A stretch of DNA of 64,000 nt, from positions 12,667,116 through 12,731,115 of the forward strand of contig OU342807.1 in the NCBI GenBank assembly GCA_910591455.2, read 5' to 3'. Under the pieces are notes generated by a model. The model made no database searches, was not told the DNA's origin, and was given only the letters and a program-made list of their open reading frames with translations. Shown here piece by piece: positions 38,695 to 51,435 of this stretch. The stretch's first letter is position 1. The number at the start of each line of letters is the position of its first letter. Source of the stretch: Pholis gunnellus. Lineage: Eukaryota > Chordata > Actinopteri > Perciformes > Pholidae. A program made the position numbers and the translations under genes.

Positions 38695-38815
38695 TTTTTA
38701 TTAACAGACTGCAGAGAGATGACAGAGAAAAACTAAGTTCCCTGGCCCGGACTCAAACCAGCGATGCTGTGGTTCATGCTATGCGATTCATCCCTTAGCT
38801 AAGGAGGTGCCCGTA
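38695..38815 (-). repeat. tRNA-derived SINE-like fragment
   Basis: On the minus strand an A-box-like 'tagctaaggga' is followed about 45 nt later by a B-box-like 'ggtttgagtcc', then 'gggccagggaac' and a T/CT-rich tail with 'aataaaaac'. This is the layout of a tRNA-derived SINE. The acceptor stem does not pair well, so it is not a functional tRNA. Confidence 0.45.
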
Positions 38816-40026
38816 GAGTTAAATTATAATATTTTAACTTTAGAGTGATGCTTTGAACTGATTAAGCTTCATGCTCACTGTCCTTGAAGTTGCATGTACC
38901 TTCAGACCATCAGACTTTCATGCAACACCAGCTGCAAGTAGTTAATCACATTTCATGATAACAGTTAGTGCCCAGGTATTCAGCTGTAGTAAGCTCTTAC
39001 AAATAAGTTACACTATCTGTAATGAAGATTCCCTTTTTATTAGAAAATCAAAGAAAATGGTTCCAAGAGAGTTTAAATGCTGCTGCTTTTCTATCAATCT
39101 TGGGACCAAAATACATCTCTGGCTGTTCCCTAAGAACCCTCTGGGGTCATCTGGCAGTGGTCTAAAGTAATCATTTATTTACCCAGCACCACTGATCATT
39201 ATCATTATATAGCTTGTACTTTATTATCTTTGGCTGTTGTTTTCCTGTTTTTTGTCCTGCAATTTCCTTTTCGAAATGTTTCCGTCCTTTTTAAACACGT
39301 GCTACATGTTGCATTTCCTGCTGTATCTAATAATTGTTCGTGCATGTTGAAAGCATTATTTTGAGTCGTGCTACCTGAATGAACATGAACCACATTAATG
39401 CATTTATTTCGTCTCATTTATGACCTATGAATATGATATGAATTTGACTTGTTCGGCTGTGTGCAGTGTCCGGGTTGAGGATCGTCTGAGTGTGATCGGT
39501 CAGTACTAATTGGAGCCAGGTGGTGCCGAGTGAAACGAAAGCTGACGTTAGCTTTAGAGGAAGGTGCCAAGCTAACCACTACTTGGTGATGTTAGCTAGA
39601 TTAGCTAACAGTCGCCGGTTAGCATAACAACATAAGTAGGACGCAGGGAAACAGTCGCGAGGCAACATTGATAATCTATATACAGACAGTGAAGGATACG
39701 AAGGTTATTTACACGTGTGTTCATTGAGAAGACCAGAAATGATTCAAAAGAGTGTTGTTTTAATTACCTTTATAAGGAGACTAGAAATCCTCTGGGGGAA
39801 GCGAGACTCTCTTCCCTGAGTGAGTCTGCGCAGTAGAGAGGCGTAGTGTACTACTGTTTTGTTTTTTTACTTTTAGAGCGATGCAATTGGATGACGGACA
39901 AACGTATTACGTCTGATCCAAACGTATTCATCACGAGGAATCTCCACAGCGCCAAACATAAAATAAAACAATCACAAATATTACATCGAGTATGTAAATC
40001 GATGTATATCTTATATATATAACGTA

Positions 40027-40114
40027 TCAGTCACTGGTATCCACATCTACCGCATTGTCTGAGAGTGACATTTTGGCAATCTTGTTGTCCTTGTTGCATT
40101 CATTGCAATGAAGC
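40027..40114 (-). other. Exon-like ORF, possible terminal coding exon
   Basis: On the minus strand a strong pyrimidine tract and acceptor (ctctctctctttcatttcaatag) precede an open stretch ending in TGA. It encodes LHCNECNKDNKIAKMSLSD followed by NAVDVDTSD. Composition looks protein-like. I recognise no family, find no partner exons upstream to 55 kb and no nearby AATAAA. It could be chance or the end of an unrecognised gene. Confidence 0.2.
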
Positions 40115-42055
40115 CTATTGAAATGAAAGAGAGAGAGAGTTAAAATGACTGTAGGGTCCGGATGGCAGTTAGGTCTTGTACATCTGAAGAATACACATAA
40201 TGTGGGACTGAGTTGAGCTTTATGTAGTTTTTGGGGAGAGCCATGATCTGTTTGGAGACCAATAACAAGGAAAACATACACACAGTTAGATAAAAAAAAA
40301 AAACATAAGTCAACATCAAGAAAGGTATCTTTTTCTTTGAAATTAAATTAAAAGCCTTTTTTTCTGTCCTTGCATTTAAAACTATTCAGAATAGGAATTC
40401 GTTTTATTCAGCCAAGTATGTTTGCACATACAAGGAGTCTGACTCAGCTGGACAGATAAAGGTAAAGAATAGACAGGAGTGTTATGTACACAAGTAGTGG
40501 ACAATACATACATAGGAGTATACATATTTATAGAAAGCAATGACCATCAATTAAATAGAAAATAAAACGCCTATATTTAAGTCAACGTTCTGTAAGTTGT
40601 AAACAAAACGAGTAGCGCAAGATCTCAGTTTAAGTTCAAACCCCACTTCTTCTGTAAATAACATGACATACTGTCAGCTTGCAGCTCAAACCACTTGGAT
40701 TAATGGTGCCAGTATTTCTTTTGGCCACCAGAGGTTGTGAAGAGAGAATTCCAGGTTCCCTCCATCTTGCCTTCATGATACCTGCAGTCCATGACTGTAT
40801 TGTACTGAGAAGGGAGTTTGAGGATTTAAAAATTCTAAACAAGACCTTGAACATCATTCTGTATGCGTTTGCCTGTAAGGTTTTAATAAACCATAAATAT
40901 AGTCTCTCAAAACTAAATTAACATCTCGTTTATCTGCGAAAACAGCGAATGGACCACATCATTTTGTGGCTTCTCATTTTACTGGTTTTCTCACATCATG
41001 CTAGTTGAACTTTAAAACTAACCAAGGAGCAATACACTTGAATTAATCAGCAAAAAACGTAATCAACACTTAATTGTGGATTTGCACGTAATTTCTTAAG
41101 TATTATGCAGCATGACTTATTCATCAATGCATGCAATCAGCTATAGTAGCGGTTATATCAATATCAATATCAAAGATCAGTTTTTGTGACTCACTCCACT
41201 TCCAATCCAAACCACCCTGTGTGGGTTTATGAGGTCTTTAGACTTCTTTCTTCATGATTATGTGGATTACATATGAATTGATTTTGTGAGATATATACGA
41301 ATCAAAGGGCATTCATTTACGCTATTAGGTATAGTTACGAATGCTGTATGTATGGATGCTGTAGTAGCCAGATTTATCTGACAAGAGGAAATAAAACCAA
41401 ATGCGCAAGCATGTTATCTCTGCAATTTGGTTAGTTGGTTGGTTTATTTGGTCTTATTCATAAAGTATTCGTCGTGTGTTTATGTTTTTAATAACTCACA
41501 TAATATGAAGTTGTGATACATCAAACAAATATCTCTTCAAAATGGCTGGTTTACCTATTCAAGATTATATCATGTCATGCAGAAATGGCAGTAAAAATGG
41601 TCAGAGATATTGATTTAGGCACAAATTCACTCTTTTTCTACTATTTATAAACCTTATTTTGAATTAGGTCATGATGGTTAGTCATTATTTAAAAGTGGGT
41701 CCCCAGAGAAAAAGTCTGGGAAACACTAGTCTAGAGGTCGAAAGAGCAGATAATATCCACAACAAATGTGTGTTGTGGGTGTAATGCATGAACATTCCTC
41801 AGGTGACGGTACTTCACAAAATGTTCAAGAAGGTTGGCAGGTGTGTGATAGAAAGGATTAGTAATGCGTTTGGCTGCTCCCAGGACAGATGATTCATCAA
41901 GAGCTTTTTTGTGATGATATTTCCTGCAAGAACATGCGAGTAAAAAGAAAACTAGCCAAATTCCTTGTATGACCCCGAACGGTAACTCAAAACTGTGACA
42001 AAGAAGAGACAGTGGGTGAATTATTTTGTATTTATTTTGTATTTATTTTGTATTT

Positions 42056-42267
42056 TTTATTTTAAATCCCTTATTAGTCCCTCCGTGGGGAAATTTGTTC
42101 TCTGCATTTGACCCATCCCTAGTATATAGGGAGCAGTGGGCTGCCCCTGAGAAGCGCCCGGGGAGCAGTTAGAGGGTCTTGCTCAGGGACACTTCGGCAC
42201 AGCACATGTAGTAACCAACCTTGCAGTTACCGGACAACCCTCTCTACCCCATGTGCCACGGTCGCCC
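42056..42267 (+). repeat. Dispersed teleost repeat
   Basis: Shows 'ccctccgtggggaaatttgt', 'ctctgcatttgacccatcc', 'gggagcagtgggctgcccc', 'cgcccggggagcagttag' and 'cttgctcagggacacttcgg', ending in 'accccatgtgccacggtcgc'. This is a very common fish interspersed repeat. A related segment (aaggacacttcgac) is in the repeat at 58158-58430. Confidence 0.65.
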
Positions 42268-42978
42268 CTAATTATTATCCTTACCAGTCACGATGGCTTT
42301 CATATTTGCCAGTTCTTTGTTTGACTGAAAGGTTTCCGTCTGTAGAAAACATCTCATGCTTTTAGATATGATGTGATTCATCCTTTGAGGCCTGGTTCTC
42401 AAATATTCTCTTTGTATAACTCTTTGTGTTATGTTATCCACCAATACTTCAACTAGTAACCTTGCAGATCTTTTTTCACATATATGATACATTTTTACAT
42501 ACAGTGTTAGATCTGATGGTGTTTAATTGTCTGTTTTTTAAGCTACGGTCCAAGCCAGGGTATAAACAGCCAGTGTCAATCAGTAAGGAGGATTACAGAG
42601 AAAATGATGCAGGGTCAGCTAGAGCAGTGGCTTTAAAGCTGAAATACATTTAGGGGTTTGTTCAGAGACATACAAGCAGACATATGCCCAATTACCATAT
42701 ATTACGGACAGGTATTTGGCTTCATCCTTAGACACAGACAGCTTAATAGCCTTTGAAAATGTGTCCCCATTAAATCTTGAATACCATCATGACTCAGAAC
42801 TAGAGTAATTGACATTATATCATAAAAGCATGCCTATATCTGTAGAGCCTTGACTTTAAAATTGTATTGTACTATTTTCCACCAGATTGAGCCTTTTTCT
42901 CATGTTTAGCCTTTGGGGCAAACATATGCTATTTTTCTGGTATCCAAAGGCCGTAATATGGAGCACTGCAGGCCAATG

Positions 42979-42982
<4 letters not shown>

Positions 42983-43026
<44 letters not shown>
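42983..43026. repeat. (GT)n microsatellite
   Basis: About 22 uninterrupted GT units directly adjoining the left copy of a local duplication. Confidence 0.85.
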
Positions 43027-43028
<2 letters not shown>

Positions 43029-43107
43029 ATATTGAGAAATAAGTGGAAAGTAGGCCTTCAAACTCAATAGATCCTAGATACAAAATATGTTTATGAGTAA
43101 CCCCCCC
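43027..43107 (+). repeat. Local duplication, left copy
   Basis: The segment 'catattgagaaataagtgga' continues with 'ggccttcaaactcaatag' and 'cctaga[t]acaaaatat'. It recurs at 43612-43700 with few differences and one 19-bp insertion after 'caatag'. Confidence 0.75.
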
Positions 43108-43611
43108 TTTTCCTTTTTTTTTCCTTGAGATTCTTGTATCTCATACTGCACAAAGAATGCACACAAAAAAAGTGTGCTCTGGCAAAAGCACCACCATTAT
43201 GTTGTGGCTGAAATGAAGAGAAGATACGTAGTTCTTTAGTTCTTGGAGTGGCAATTCATAACAAAGTATTAGTTCTTACAGCTTACTCTTATAGTCTAAA
43301 GTCTGCCCCTCATGTCACTTTCCACCAATCAAATCATTCGATTGAACCACACACACACACACAGCACATCTGGTCTCCTCATTATGTCATGCTTTCATGT
43401 CCTCATCTGGGTCAAGATAATACTTTGGCAGAACAAATGATACATGTACGGGAGATGTTTGGAATCAATTGGAATGATATATTCCAATTTGTCTGGCGCG
43501 CCTTTATCCCCAGGTGCGTTAAGTTCAACATAAGTTATATAAACCGTTTCTTATGAACCCAAATGTGGTGTGTTCAGAAAATAGGTGATATGATCATTTT
43601 CTTCAACAGTA

Positions 43612-43700
43612 CATATTGAGAAATAAGTGGAAAATAGGCCTTCAAACTCAATAGAATAGAATATATTATACATCTCCTAGATGCAAAATATTTTGAAAAA
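43612..43700 (+). repeat. Local duplication, right copy
   Basis: Direct repeat of 43027-43107, about 585 bp downstream. It carries an extra 'aatagaatatattatacat' stretch between 'caatag' and 'cctagatgcaaaata'. Confidence 0.75.
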
Positions 43701-46628
43701 ATGTAACTTCAGTGAAATAGGAAAATAATGATAATATATAATTTTGACGTCGGACATCTTTTTTCCTTTTTTATAAAGTGAGGCACAAGGGTTGATAAAG
43801 AATGAGACAGAGCCCTGGAGATGTTTCTAGTACCATACTAATACTACTGCTACTACTATCACTACAACTACTGTACTCAGTGCCCGGTACTGCTTCTTTA
43901 ACAGTAACTCTTTATGATGCCATCTGGTGCCTTTAATATAAGACGCAATCACCTAACAAGTAATTTCAGTGAGATATAGGGACTTGACTTTAGACAATTC
44001 ATCTTAAATGTGTTAAGTGAAAAATACTGTAGACTTTCGAGCATTGCAGGCTCCTAATACTAGTGAAATATAGCTCAAAATGAGTTCTTGGCTAATTCTA
44101 AGATCTCCTTTTATGTTGAAAGGTGTAAATATGAAGTCTTGTTTCTAGAAGTCTTACCAAGCTAATTTTCACTTGTTCCTATGGCAAATATCTTTTTTAT
44201 ATTTAAGCAAAAAACATCTTGTATTCATTGAAAAATACACTTTTCTAAATCTTTCTGTTGCAAGAAGGTCAGGTCCAGGATCCATACAGTGAGAAATATG
44301 TCAGATTGCTGCCCTACTGTGTGTACAGACTCATTTCATATTACACCAGATAATAAATAAATCTACTGGATAAATCTCACATTTGTGCAATGCTGAATAA
44401 AAGGTGACACAGCTCAAGCAAGTGAATGTGTCTTTCAGTCCAAAGGAAAGGTGGAGATCCGTTGACTGAGACATTACTGATTTGCTGGTAAATCAGAGTC
44501 TGCTTACTCCTCAGATATTTCTGATGCATTAGAACATTTGACAACATTGTTGTAATAGACAATTTCACAGTAGTGCTGTTATTGTTTGAACATCTAATTC
44601 TGTGTTATTACATATTTTGACTATTAATTTGACTTGGTAACATTTGGACAGTCAACTTTGTGTTTGTATCGACATTTGCAAATGACATGACCCCATGAAT
44701 TGCACCTAGAATAGACATGAAACATGATAAACTTCAAGTCAGGCAACTGCTCTAAAGTGCACTTTCCTTAAGTCATATGAAATTTATAGAGCCCAAGTCA
44801 TTTGACTTTAAATGTAAATGGATTCTTGGTTACCCTTTGGTGACACTTTCTCTAATGCAATGCAGTTTAGATATTTGGAGGTTTAGAGGTTTGTGTTAAA
44901 AGCCCAATATAATTTGACTACACAGTGGCTGTCACTATTTGATGAATACAGTTTATCCCATTTATATATAATCTACTCTTATGAACATGTGTAAGAATAT
45001 GCAGCCATGTCATGAGCGTAGGACATTTAAAGACCAGAAAACCACTTACTCCCGTAATTGGACTTCAGAAACAATTTGCTCTACCTGCACACCTGCTTAA
45101 AATATAACTGCTGAGAACACGGTCAGCAGGTTGTTTGAGAAATACATGAAAACCTTTCAGCAGGATTTGCCATCGAAGGTAACTGTGACTCTCCCTTCAC
45201 TGAGGTCATCTATTGTCAGCAAGAGTCAGCACTTTGTATTCAAGTCCATAAATTACATTTTTGAAGAAAGTGTGTGAGATTTTTTCTTATATAGTCTTGA
45301 CTGATATATTAGATATCTACACAATTCTCTATGCAGAGAACACACTGTCCCACTTCTTCTTCTTCGATCAAAATATTTCTTTTGAGGAGGCTTTCAGCTT
45401 GAATGCTTACCAGGACAATATTTTTGTAACTGTGTAACAAGTGTTTTGCTCAACAATGACCTGCAGTAAAAGCTTTGGCTCTGTGCCTGCAGATCAAGGG
45501 GTACACTTTGTCATTCCTAAGAGCTATGTGCACTTCCCTTTCTTGACCTTATCATACACATCAGGTATACAGGTTTCATAAAAAATGTTATTAGTTATAG
45601 TTATCCACTATCTTGTCAATGAAATGATATCCTGCTGCAAGATGATTTACCTGCCTCTATGCGCAGGTTAAATGTGCTTGGGCTAACATGCATCTAAGAG
45701 AGGCAAGAGTACACGTTGCTTTTTATATATTGTTATCTGAAAGTCATGAGTTAATTATGTTTTATTACGTTTTACCAACGTTTTTTTTGTCATAATAATG
45801 GAAAATGATCTATCTAGCTATCTGAAGAAAACAAAACTGTACTTCCACATGATAATCAGACAGATAATGGACCCAAAGTCATGGGAAATTACTTTTATTA
45901 TCCTGAGATAGAGGGAGAGTTGAGCTGAATTTTGTTGCGTCTTTAAAACAAATCTATTGTACGAGTCTTATTATACTGTTGTCAGAATGAACTTGATTTT
46001 GGGGTTTGTACGATGTAGAATAGGAATATTTTGTTCCTTTCAGATCTGCTAAAACTTGTTTTCTTGTCTTTGAAAAGAGAAAGACTCCTGTGTGGCCTCA
46101 GGCTAGGGAAGGAAAAAAGGAAGGATGAAGAGAGGTGAAAGATCCAAAGGGAATAACCGAAATATATATCTGTTTTTACAGTATAGACAAGAATTGATAA
46201 CAAGATAAGGAAAACAGGTTATCAATATCAGATGGAGACTAAATTTGTGGCACGTCTGAGTTAGATAAGTGTGTTTACATCCATCAGTTTCATCAAGGCA
46301 ACCACTTTAGTTTCTTATTTTCCTGTTGCAGTACTTCAGCTAAGGATTCGTGAAATGTGTAATTGATGGTTTGACTGAAATACTAGAAAAGGCAAACAAA
46401 TAGCAAAAGGTAGCTGGACCTTCACCCCAGTTAAGCACATGCTTTTTTGGTGGGAAGAATTTGTCCAACAGATCACACATTCCAAAAGAATTGGTATTTT
46501 GTCACCCAATAAATAATAAAAAAAAAGACACTGGTTGGGTTGATGCATGTGTTGATGCATGTATATATAAGTATAGTATGAGTCTTGTGTGAGTGGGAGT
46601 CCACTGCAGCTCAGCTTGAACACATTAG

Positions 46629-47188
46629 CTGTGTTTCCATTCAAATTTTTATGCACATTTTGAAGTATCTCATTTGAAAAACTGCATTACAAAAAGGCAA
46701 CATTCAATAAAACTTCTGGTTTTGGCTTCAAAAAAGAGATGAGTTTAATGGGTTATGGAAAAGCCGAATACATTCTGACATAACATACCTTTAACACACG
46801 GGAGAGGTTTGACAAGTCTTTCTGCCAGAGTGGGTTTATGTTAATTAACCCAAACCATAATCTTTTCCTAAACCTAACCAAGTAGGTTTGTTGCCTAAAA
46901 CCTTTTGAGCTTTCTGGCAGAAAGGGCTTTCTGGAAGAATGAACTCACGAGAATATTCAGGCTGACTTGTATTGTTTCCGGTTTGTAACCTCTCGTTCTT
47001 CTTGTACTCTGTTTACTGGCGGATTGCAGCCATGCGTAGCCTAAATCACCAACCTCTGACCAAACTACACTGTAGCCGAGTTATTTGCTCCAAACCAGCT
47101 GATGGCAACGCGACCATTACACATTTATTTTTCTCAACATTTTCAAAAGTTTGCTTTAAACATGGTTGACAATTGAATGGAAACAGGT
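46629..47188. mobile_element. Non-autonomous DNA element with terminal inverted repeats
   Basis: The 12-mer GTTTCCATTCAA at 46633-46644 is perfectly inverted as TTGAATGGAAAC at 47173-47184. The interior has no transposase. It includes a 'cctaaacctaaccaagtagg' segment common in fish repeats. The outer borders and target duplication are not defined. Confidence 0.5.
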
Positions 47189-47215
47189 TTCTTGTCAGAG
47201 GAAACACTAAGAGGG

Positions 47216-47566
47216 TGTCACGACTGTCAGGTGGGGGGCAAAAAGGTACCAGGGGATGGACCCAAACGCAGAGAGACACGGGGAGCAGAAGGATGACTTC
47301 ATTTTGTTTTTTTAATAACAAAAAAATCCTAAACAACAAAACTTAACAGGGAACACTGCAGGGAACATAGCAGAGCAGAACAGGAACACACCAGGAATCA
47401 TCGCAAACAAACCAAGAACACAGGCTTTCAATATACTGGAGAGGTGCAATCAGGGGCGCGGCAGACAATCACAAAGGCGGGAAAACATAGAAAAGCAGGA
47501 AGTGAAGAGACAGGGACACTTAAAATAAAACGGGAAACAAACTAAAGAAAAACCAAGACCGTGACA
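47216..47566 (-). mobile_element. LTR-like element with 5-bp target duplication
   Basis: 351 bp starting TGTCACG and ending CGTGACA, flanked on both sides by GAGGG (47211-47215 and 47567-47571). The TG...CA ends plus a 5-bp duplication fit a solo LTR. On the minus strand it reads from 'tgtcacggtcttggttt' to 'ctctgcgtttgggtccatcc', a pattern I know from abundant fish Gypsy-like solo LTRs. A DNA-transposon origin with short TIRs is the alternative. Confidence 0.65.
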
Positions 47567-48784
47567 GAGGGAATGTCTTCACAAGTCTTTTTCAGTAATG
47601 TACATGTTGAAAGTAACAGAAGTCAAATATAAACTGTTCTCTAAACCTCTTTGCAGTTATTTGTGTAGCTGTTAATTACTGCACTCTCTGCTACACATTA
47701 TAGTGGAGAACTGAGAGTTTTGTCTTGTATTGACAGTCGTGGTGCAGCTTTGACCTGACAAGTAAATTTTCTAATAATGTATCTTCATTTTCTACACTCC
47801 ACCTTGAACATAAGAATAATAGGCCTTTTGCCATGTAAGAAAAAAGCTAATTATTTGGTTATTATTTTAATTGCCTGAGCAATTTCTCTTGCATTTATGA
47901 AACCAAATAATGTTCCTCTAACTACATGCGGTACACTTTGCAAACTCACTGAAAACTCTGAAGGGACAAAAACGTTCTCCTCAGGGACAAAGCAGGACTG
48001 AGATTAAAACGCATACAGCGTCTCTTTGATTTGAATTAAATACAAAATCTAAAGGAAATAACATCAATTACCTCCTGTTGACTTGTGGGCGCTTAAGAGG
48101 TAAAGCAAGAAAAAAGCAACAACATTTGACCAATTAGCAATGGCTTGGCTGTAAACAGTTTAAGCCAACCAGTTTGCACTCCCAATGCATCAAATATCGC
48201 AGCTTGGTCAGTGCTCCTTTGGGGCAGGCACCCTTTACTTTACTTGGCTTGCAACTAACGCCAATGTAAACACACCTGCGTCATTATTACATAGAGCACC
48301 TGATGAAGAGTAAAGTGAAAGAGGTGGATGGGTCGAAACACAGGGCTTACATCCAGGAGACTGGTGTTCCAAGACAGGTGTTTTGGGGTTTACGGTTAGG
48401 GGTTGTGGTATTTTGAAGTTACGTGTTTTTCCATAAATATTGTAGCCACCAGGGACTGGTGAGTATGGCTGGTGTAACCAATGAATGAATTTAACTCTCC
48501 ACCCACATAACAGGACATATAAACACAGGCGTAGACAGGCAGCTCTTGTTGTCTGGGGTCCTACCACTTCCTGGTTTGTGGTGAATGCTGCTGTTAAAAC
48601 CTGTGGCAGGTATGTTAACGTGTGTCTTAAACATATCCATGCTACATTCGGTCACGTTGTTAACATTTTACTTAGTTTGCGTTCTTATTTTAAGCCATGA
48701 TGTTTCTCCTAAACTTGACTTAAGTGTTTTTATTGCCTAAACCCTAATTAAAGTGCAAGCAAAGTGTTTGGGATGAGAACGAGT

Positions 48785-48925
48785 CGGTTTCATTGTCTGA
48801 TTGCCATGAATGTCCGTACAAAATTTCATGGAAATCTATGTAAAACTTGTTGACACATTTCAGTGGTGGAGTGACATTACCATAGAGCCACACAGCTAGC
48901 ATGACGTTAAGTTGCCTTTGGATCT
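48785..48925 (-). repeat. Second copy of the 767-1125 repeat family, opposite orientation
   Basis: Contains 'ccatgaatgtccgtacaaaa', 'tttcatggaaatctatgta' and 'ccacacagctagcatgac', matching the reverse complement of consensus segments of the family seen at 767-1125. Confidence 0.5.
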
Positions 48926-49579
48926 GTGTTGGATCTGTTCACAGATGTGTTCTAACTGTCAAAAAGTTGCTGGTGAAAAGTTGGTTGGGTTTACTAACTA
49001 ACTGTCTGTTTTTATGAGATTTGTATTTAATCCTGACCAAACATGCTGCCGGGACGGTAAAAGAATTCCACGCATTATGGAACGGGGCTCCTAGATAAGA
49101 TTAAGCCAAGACCCCAAGGGTGGCTTTACTCAGCACAGCCTCTACCCTTCCGCTTTGCAGCGCAATCTTTCAAATTGAAGGAGGAACGAAATGTCTTAAT
49201 GGCATAAATTCATTGCTGTTAGTCTCCCACAGGAAAAATCAACTATCATTCAGCTACAGTTATTAATATATAGTGCTATATGCCAGAGTACATATGTTTT
49301 AATCCTCTTCTTCATCATATAGAGCGATGATGCAAATGGGTTGTTCTGATTTTGCACCGGCAATGGCAATGGAAGACAATAACTGAGCCTTTCTTTGACT
49401 TGCTTGATGACTTCTTCACTCTAACCGGAAAATTGCAGAAGGAAACACAAGCTGATCAATCACAGTTTACATGGAACCATTATTTTGTATTGTTTGCTTA
49501 TAGTCAACAACAAGTAAGTAAGCAAGGTGCTGCTGAATATACAAGGCTAAATCTTCTTATTCAGACACTCAGTCAGATG

Positions 49580-49690
49580 CTATTCATAAAACTGCCTCGC
49601 CATTAGCAATATTCCCAGCATGTACATCTTTAATTAAACCTCATACTGAAACCATTTCAAAATCATTGAAAGACCCAAAATTCTCACAGC
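49580..49690 (+). repeat. Unassigned repeat pair, copy A
   Basis: The order 'cataaaactgcctc', 'gcatgtacatctttaatta', 'aaacctcatactgaaacca' and 'aaaatcattgaaagaccc' is repeated with substitutions at 51331-51435. Confidence 0.6.
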
Positions 49691-51330
49691 ATGAGGGCTG
49701 ATGCACTCCGTCTTTTTCATTAAAGGAATGAAAGAGGTAACATTTCTCAGTCAAACAGTTGTTATAGTTCAATTAAAGGAGCATTAGTGTGATACAGTAC
49801 CGAAAAAAACACAACACCGCTGTTAACATGAGTTATAAAGTAAACCCAGTTACCACTTCCAATGATTGATCGATCACAACTCAATGATGGAGAAACACTT
49901 AACTTTCTTAAGTGCCAAAATAACATCATCAGCAATGGTATTTGCAACCATTGTACCAACCATGGTATTTAATCAAATTATCATCAAACATTTAGCAGCA
50001 AACTCTGTTTAATGTCAGTAAGAGACAATACCAGATCCCACGGACTGGGTCAAAAGTGTTCAAATTGGAGTCAGTGAAGCTCTCCGCACCATGAAATTGT
50101 GTTGAAAGTGGCAGTAGACACGTCTTCAGTACAACCTTTAGAAAAATGCCTAATTATATACACACTTGAAATTATAATTTTGTCAGAATCATTTCAAAAT
50201 GTGGGGGCACGCATAGGTGGTGCAAAGGTAAAAGCACTCGTCCACCACCGCAGAAGTCCAAACTATTTATGGCAGCTGTGTTCAGCTGGCTGTAACCATC
50301 AAGTGTTCACAAATGGCGAGTCAGTGAGGAATCATGTCCCCACTCGTGACGTTGAGAACCAGTGTGGAGGAAAATAAGGGCAAAATGCAGATAAAGTGTT
50401 AAAATTGTGTCCTTCTGTAAATCTTAATAACAAGACTTAAAAATAAGTCGTGGCATTTTCATAATGGCCATATATGCTGTAGGTCAGTGCTTGCTAAATC
50501 AAATGAAGGCTGACTCATGCCGAGAGCCCAGTGTACTTATGTCCCATCATCCCTCCTTCAGTATGCAACTCCTGGTTAAGTGATGTTTTGTAACTGGCAT
50601 TCTGTTGACACAGCTGGTCAGAAGACCTTTATCTGCTCAAAAACGGTGCCTATTTTGTATTATCCACATTCCCTTCTCAAGGTCTTACATCATTGACAGC
50701 ACGGCTTCTTCAGGACGGGGGAGAACCACAGGCTTTCTCTAGACCTGAGTTATAAGCAAAAGTTACATTTAGTTTGAGGCTAAATAGATAAAAATGGGCA
50801 TGCCTACTTCCACAAAAGTAAAGCTGCGTTAAGGCTCCAAGACTTGTGCTTCATCGAAAACCTATCCTGCTACAGACTAGTCTACAGCCATGCTAGTGGC
50901 TCTTTGGAGCTGTATTTATGCGTTGAAGTCAATATTTTAGCTTGGAACAGAACAGGATTATGGATCTAGGCCTATAAAAAAAAATGTATTGGTGTCCCGG
51001 TGTTCCTAAAGGCAGTGAGAGTCTATGCAGCGCCCACTTCGTGTCCGGTACATTTTTGTTTGCTAACATCTGGGAGTGGTCCGTCTTTTCCTCTTACATC
51101 TTGAACCCTCTCACAGAGTGTTCTCAGTTCATGAAAGGAAATTGCAACATTTTGGTAACTTAAAAATGTGTTCTTCAACATTTGGTTGTAGCTTCATTCA
51201 GTAGTAAACAAAACCAAAAAATGACAAACACATGTCGGCTTTGAAAAAAAAACTCATGAGAGCAGTTTGATGCATTTCCTTTGCTCAACTTCATCCACGG
51301 CCAAATGTTTGTCAGAAACTCTGAGTGACT

Positions 51331-51435
51331 ATTTATAAAACTGGCTCACAATTGTCTAATACTCTGAGCATGTCTACACTTTTCATCAAACCTCATATCA
51401 AAACAATTCCAAAATCATTGAAAGGCCCAGCATGA
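51331..51435 (+). repeat. Unassigned repeat pair, copy B
   Basis: The order 'tataaaactggctc', 'gcatgtctacacttttcatc', 'aaacctcatatcaaaacaa' and 'aaaatcattgaaaggccc' parallels 49580-49690 in the same orientation. This is an older duplication or two copies of one dispersed element. Confidence 0.6.

Larger units (their letters stand above)
38493..39845 (-). promoter_or_regulatory. Probable cdk2ap2 5' UTR exon and promoter region
   Basis: On the minus strand a good donor (AAAG|gtaatt, exon end about 39769) follows a pyrimidine-starting stretch ('ctctctactgcgcagactca', about 39845-39826). An acceptor (ctcttag) ends at 38494, upstream of the coding start. This suggests a non-coding first exon at about 39769-39845 joined to 38493. 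The 39470-39850 area is GC-richer with several CpGs. No TATA box. Inference from splice motifs only. Confidence 0.35.

Noticed and set aside
38740..38812. Functional tRNA gene on the minus strand
   Set aside because: A- and B-box-like motifs exist, but stems do not pair and a SINE-like tail follows.
40636..40857. 73-codon minus ORF
   Set aside because: It appears to lie in dispersed repeat sequence and has no domain or splice support.
50200..50380. tRNA-SINE-like segment (gcacgcataggtggtgcaaa...)
   Set aside because: Only a weak A-box resemblance and no B box at the right distance.
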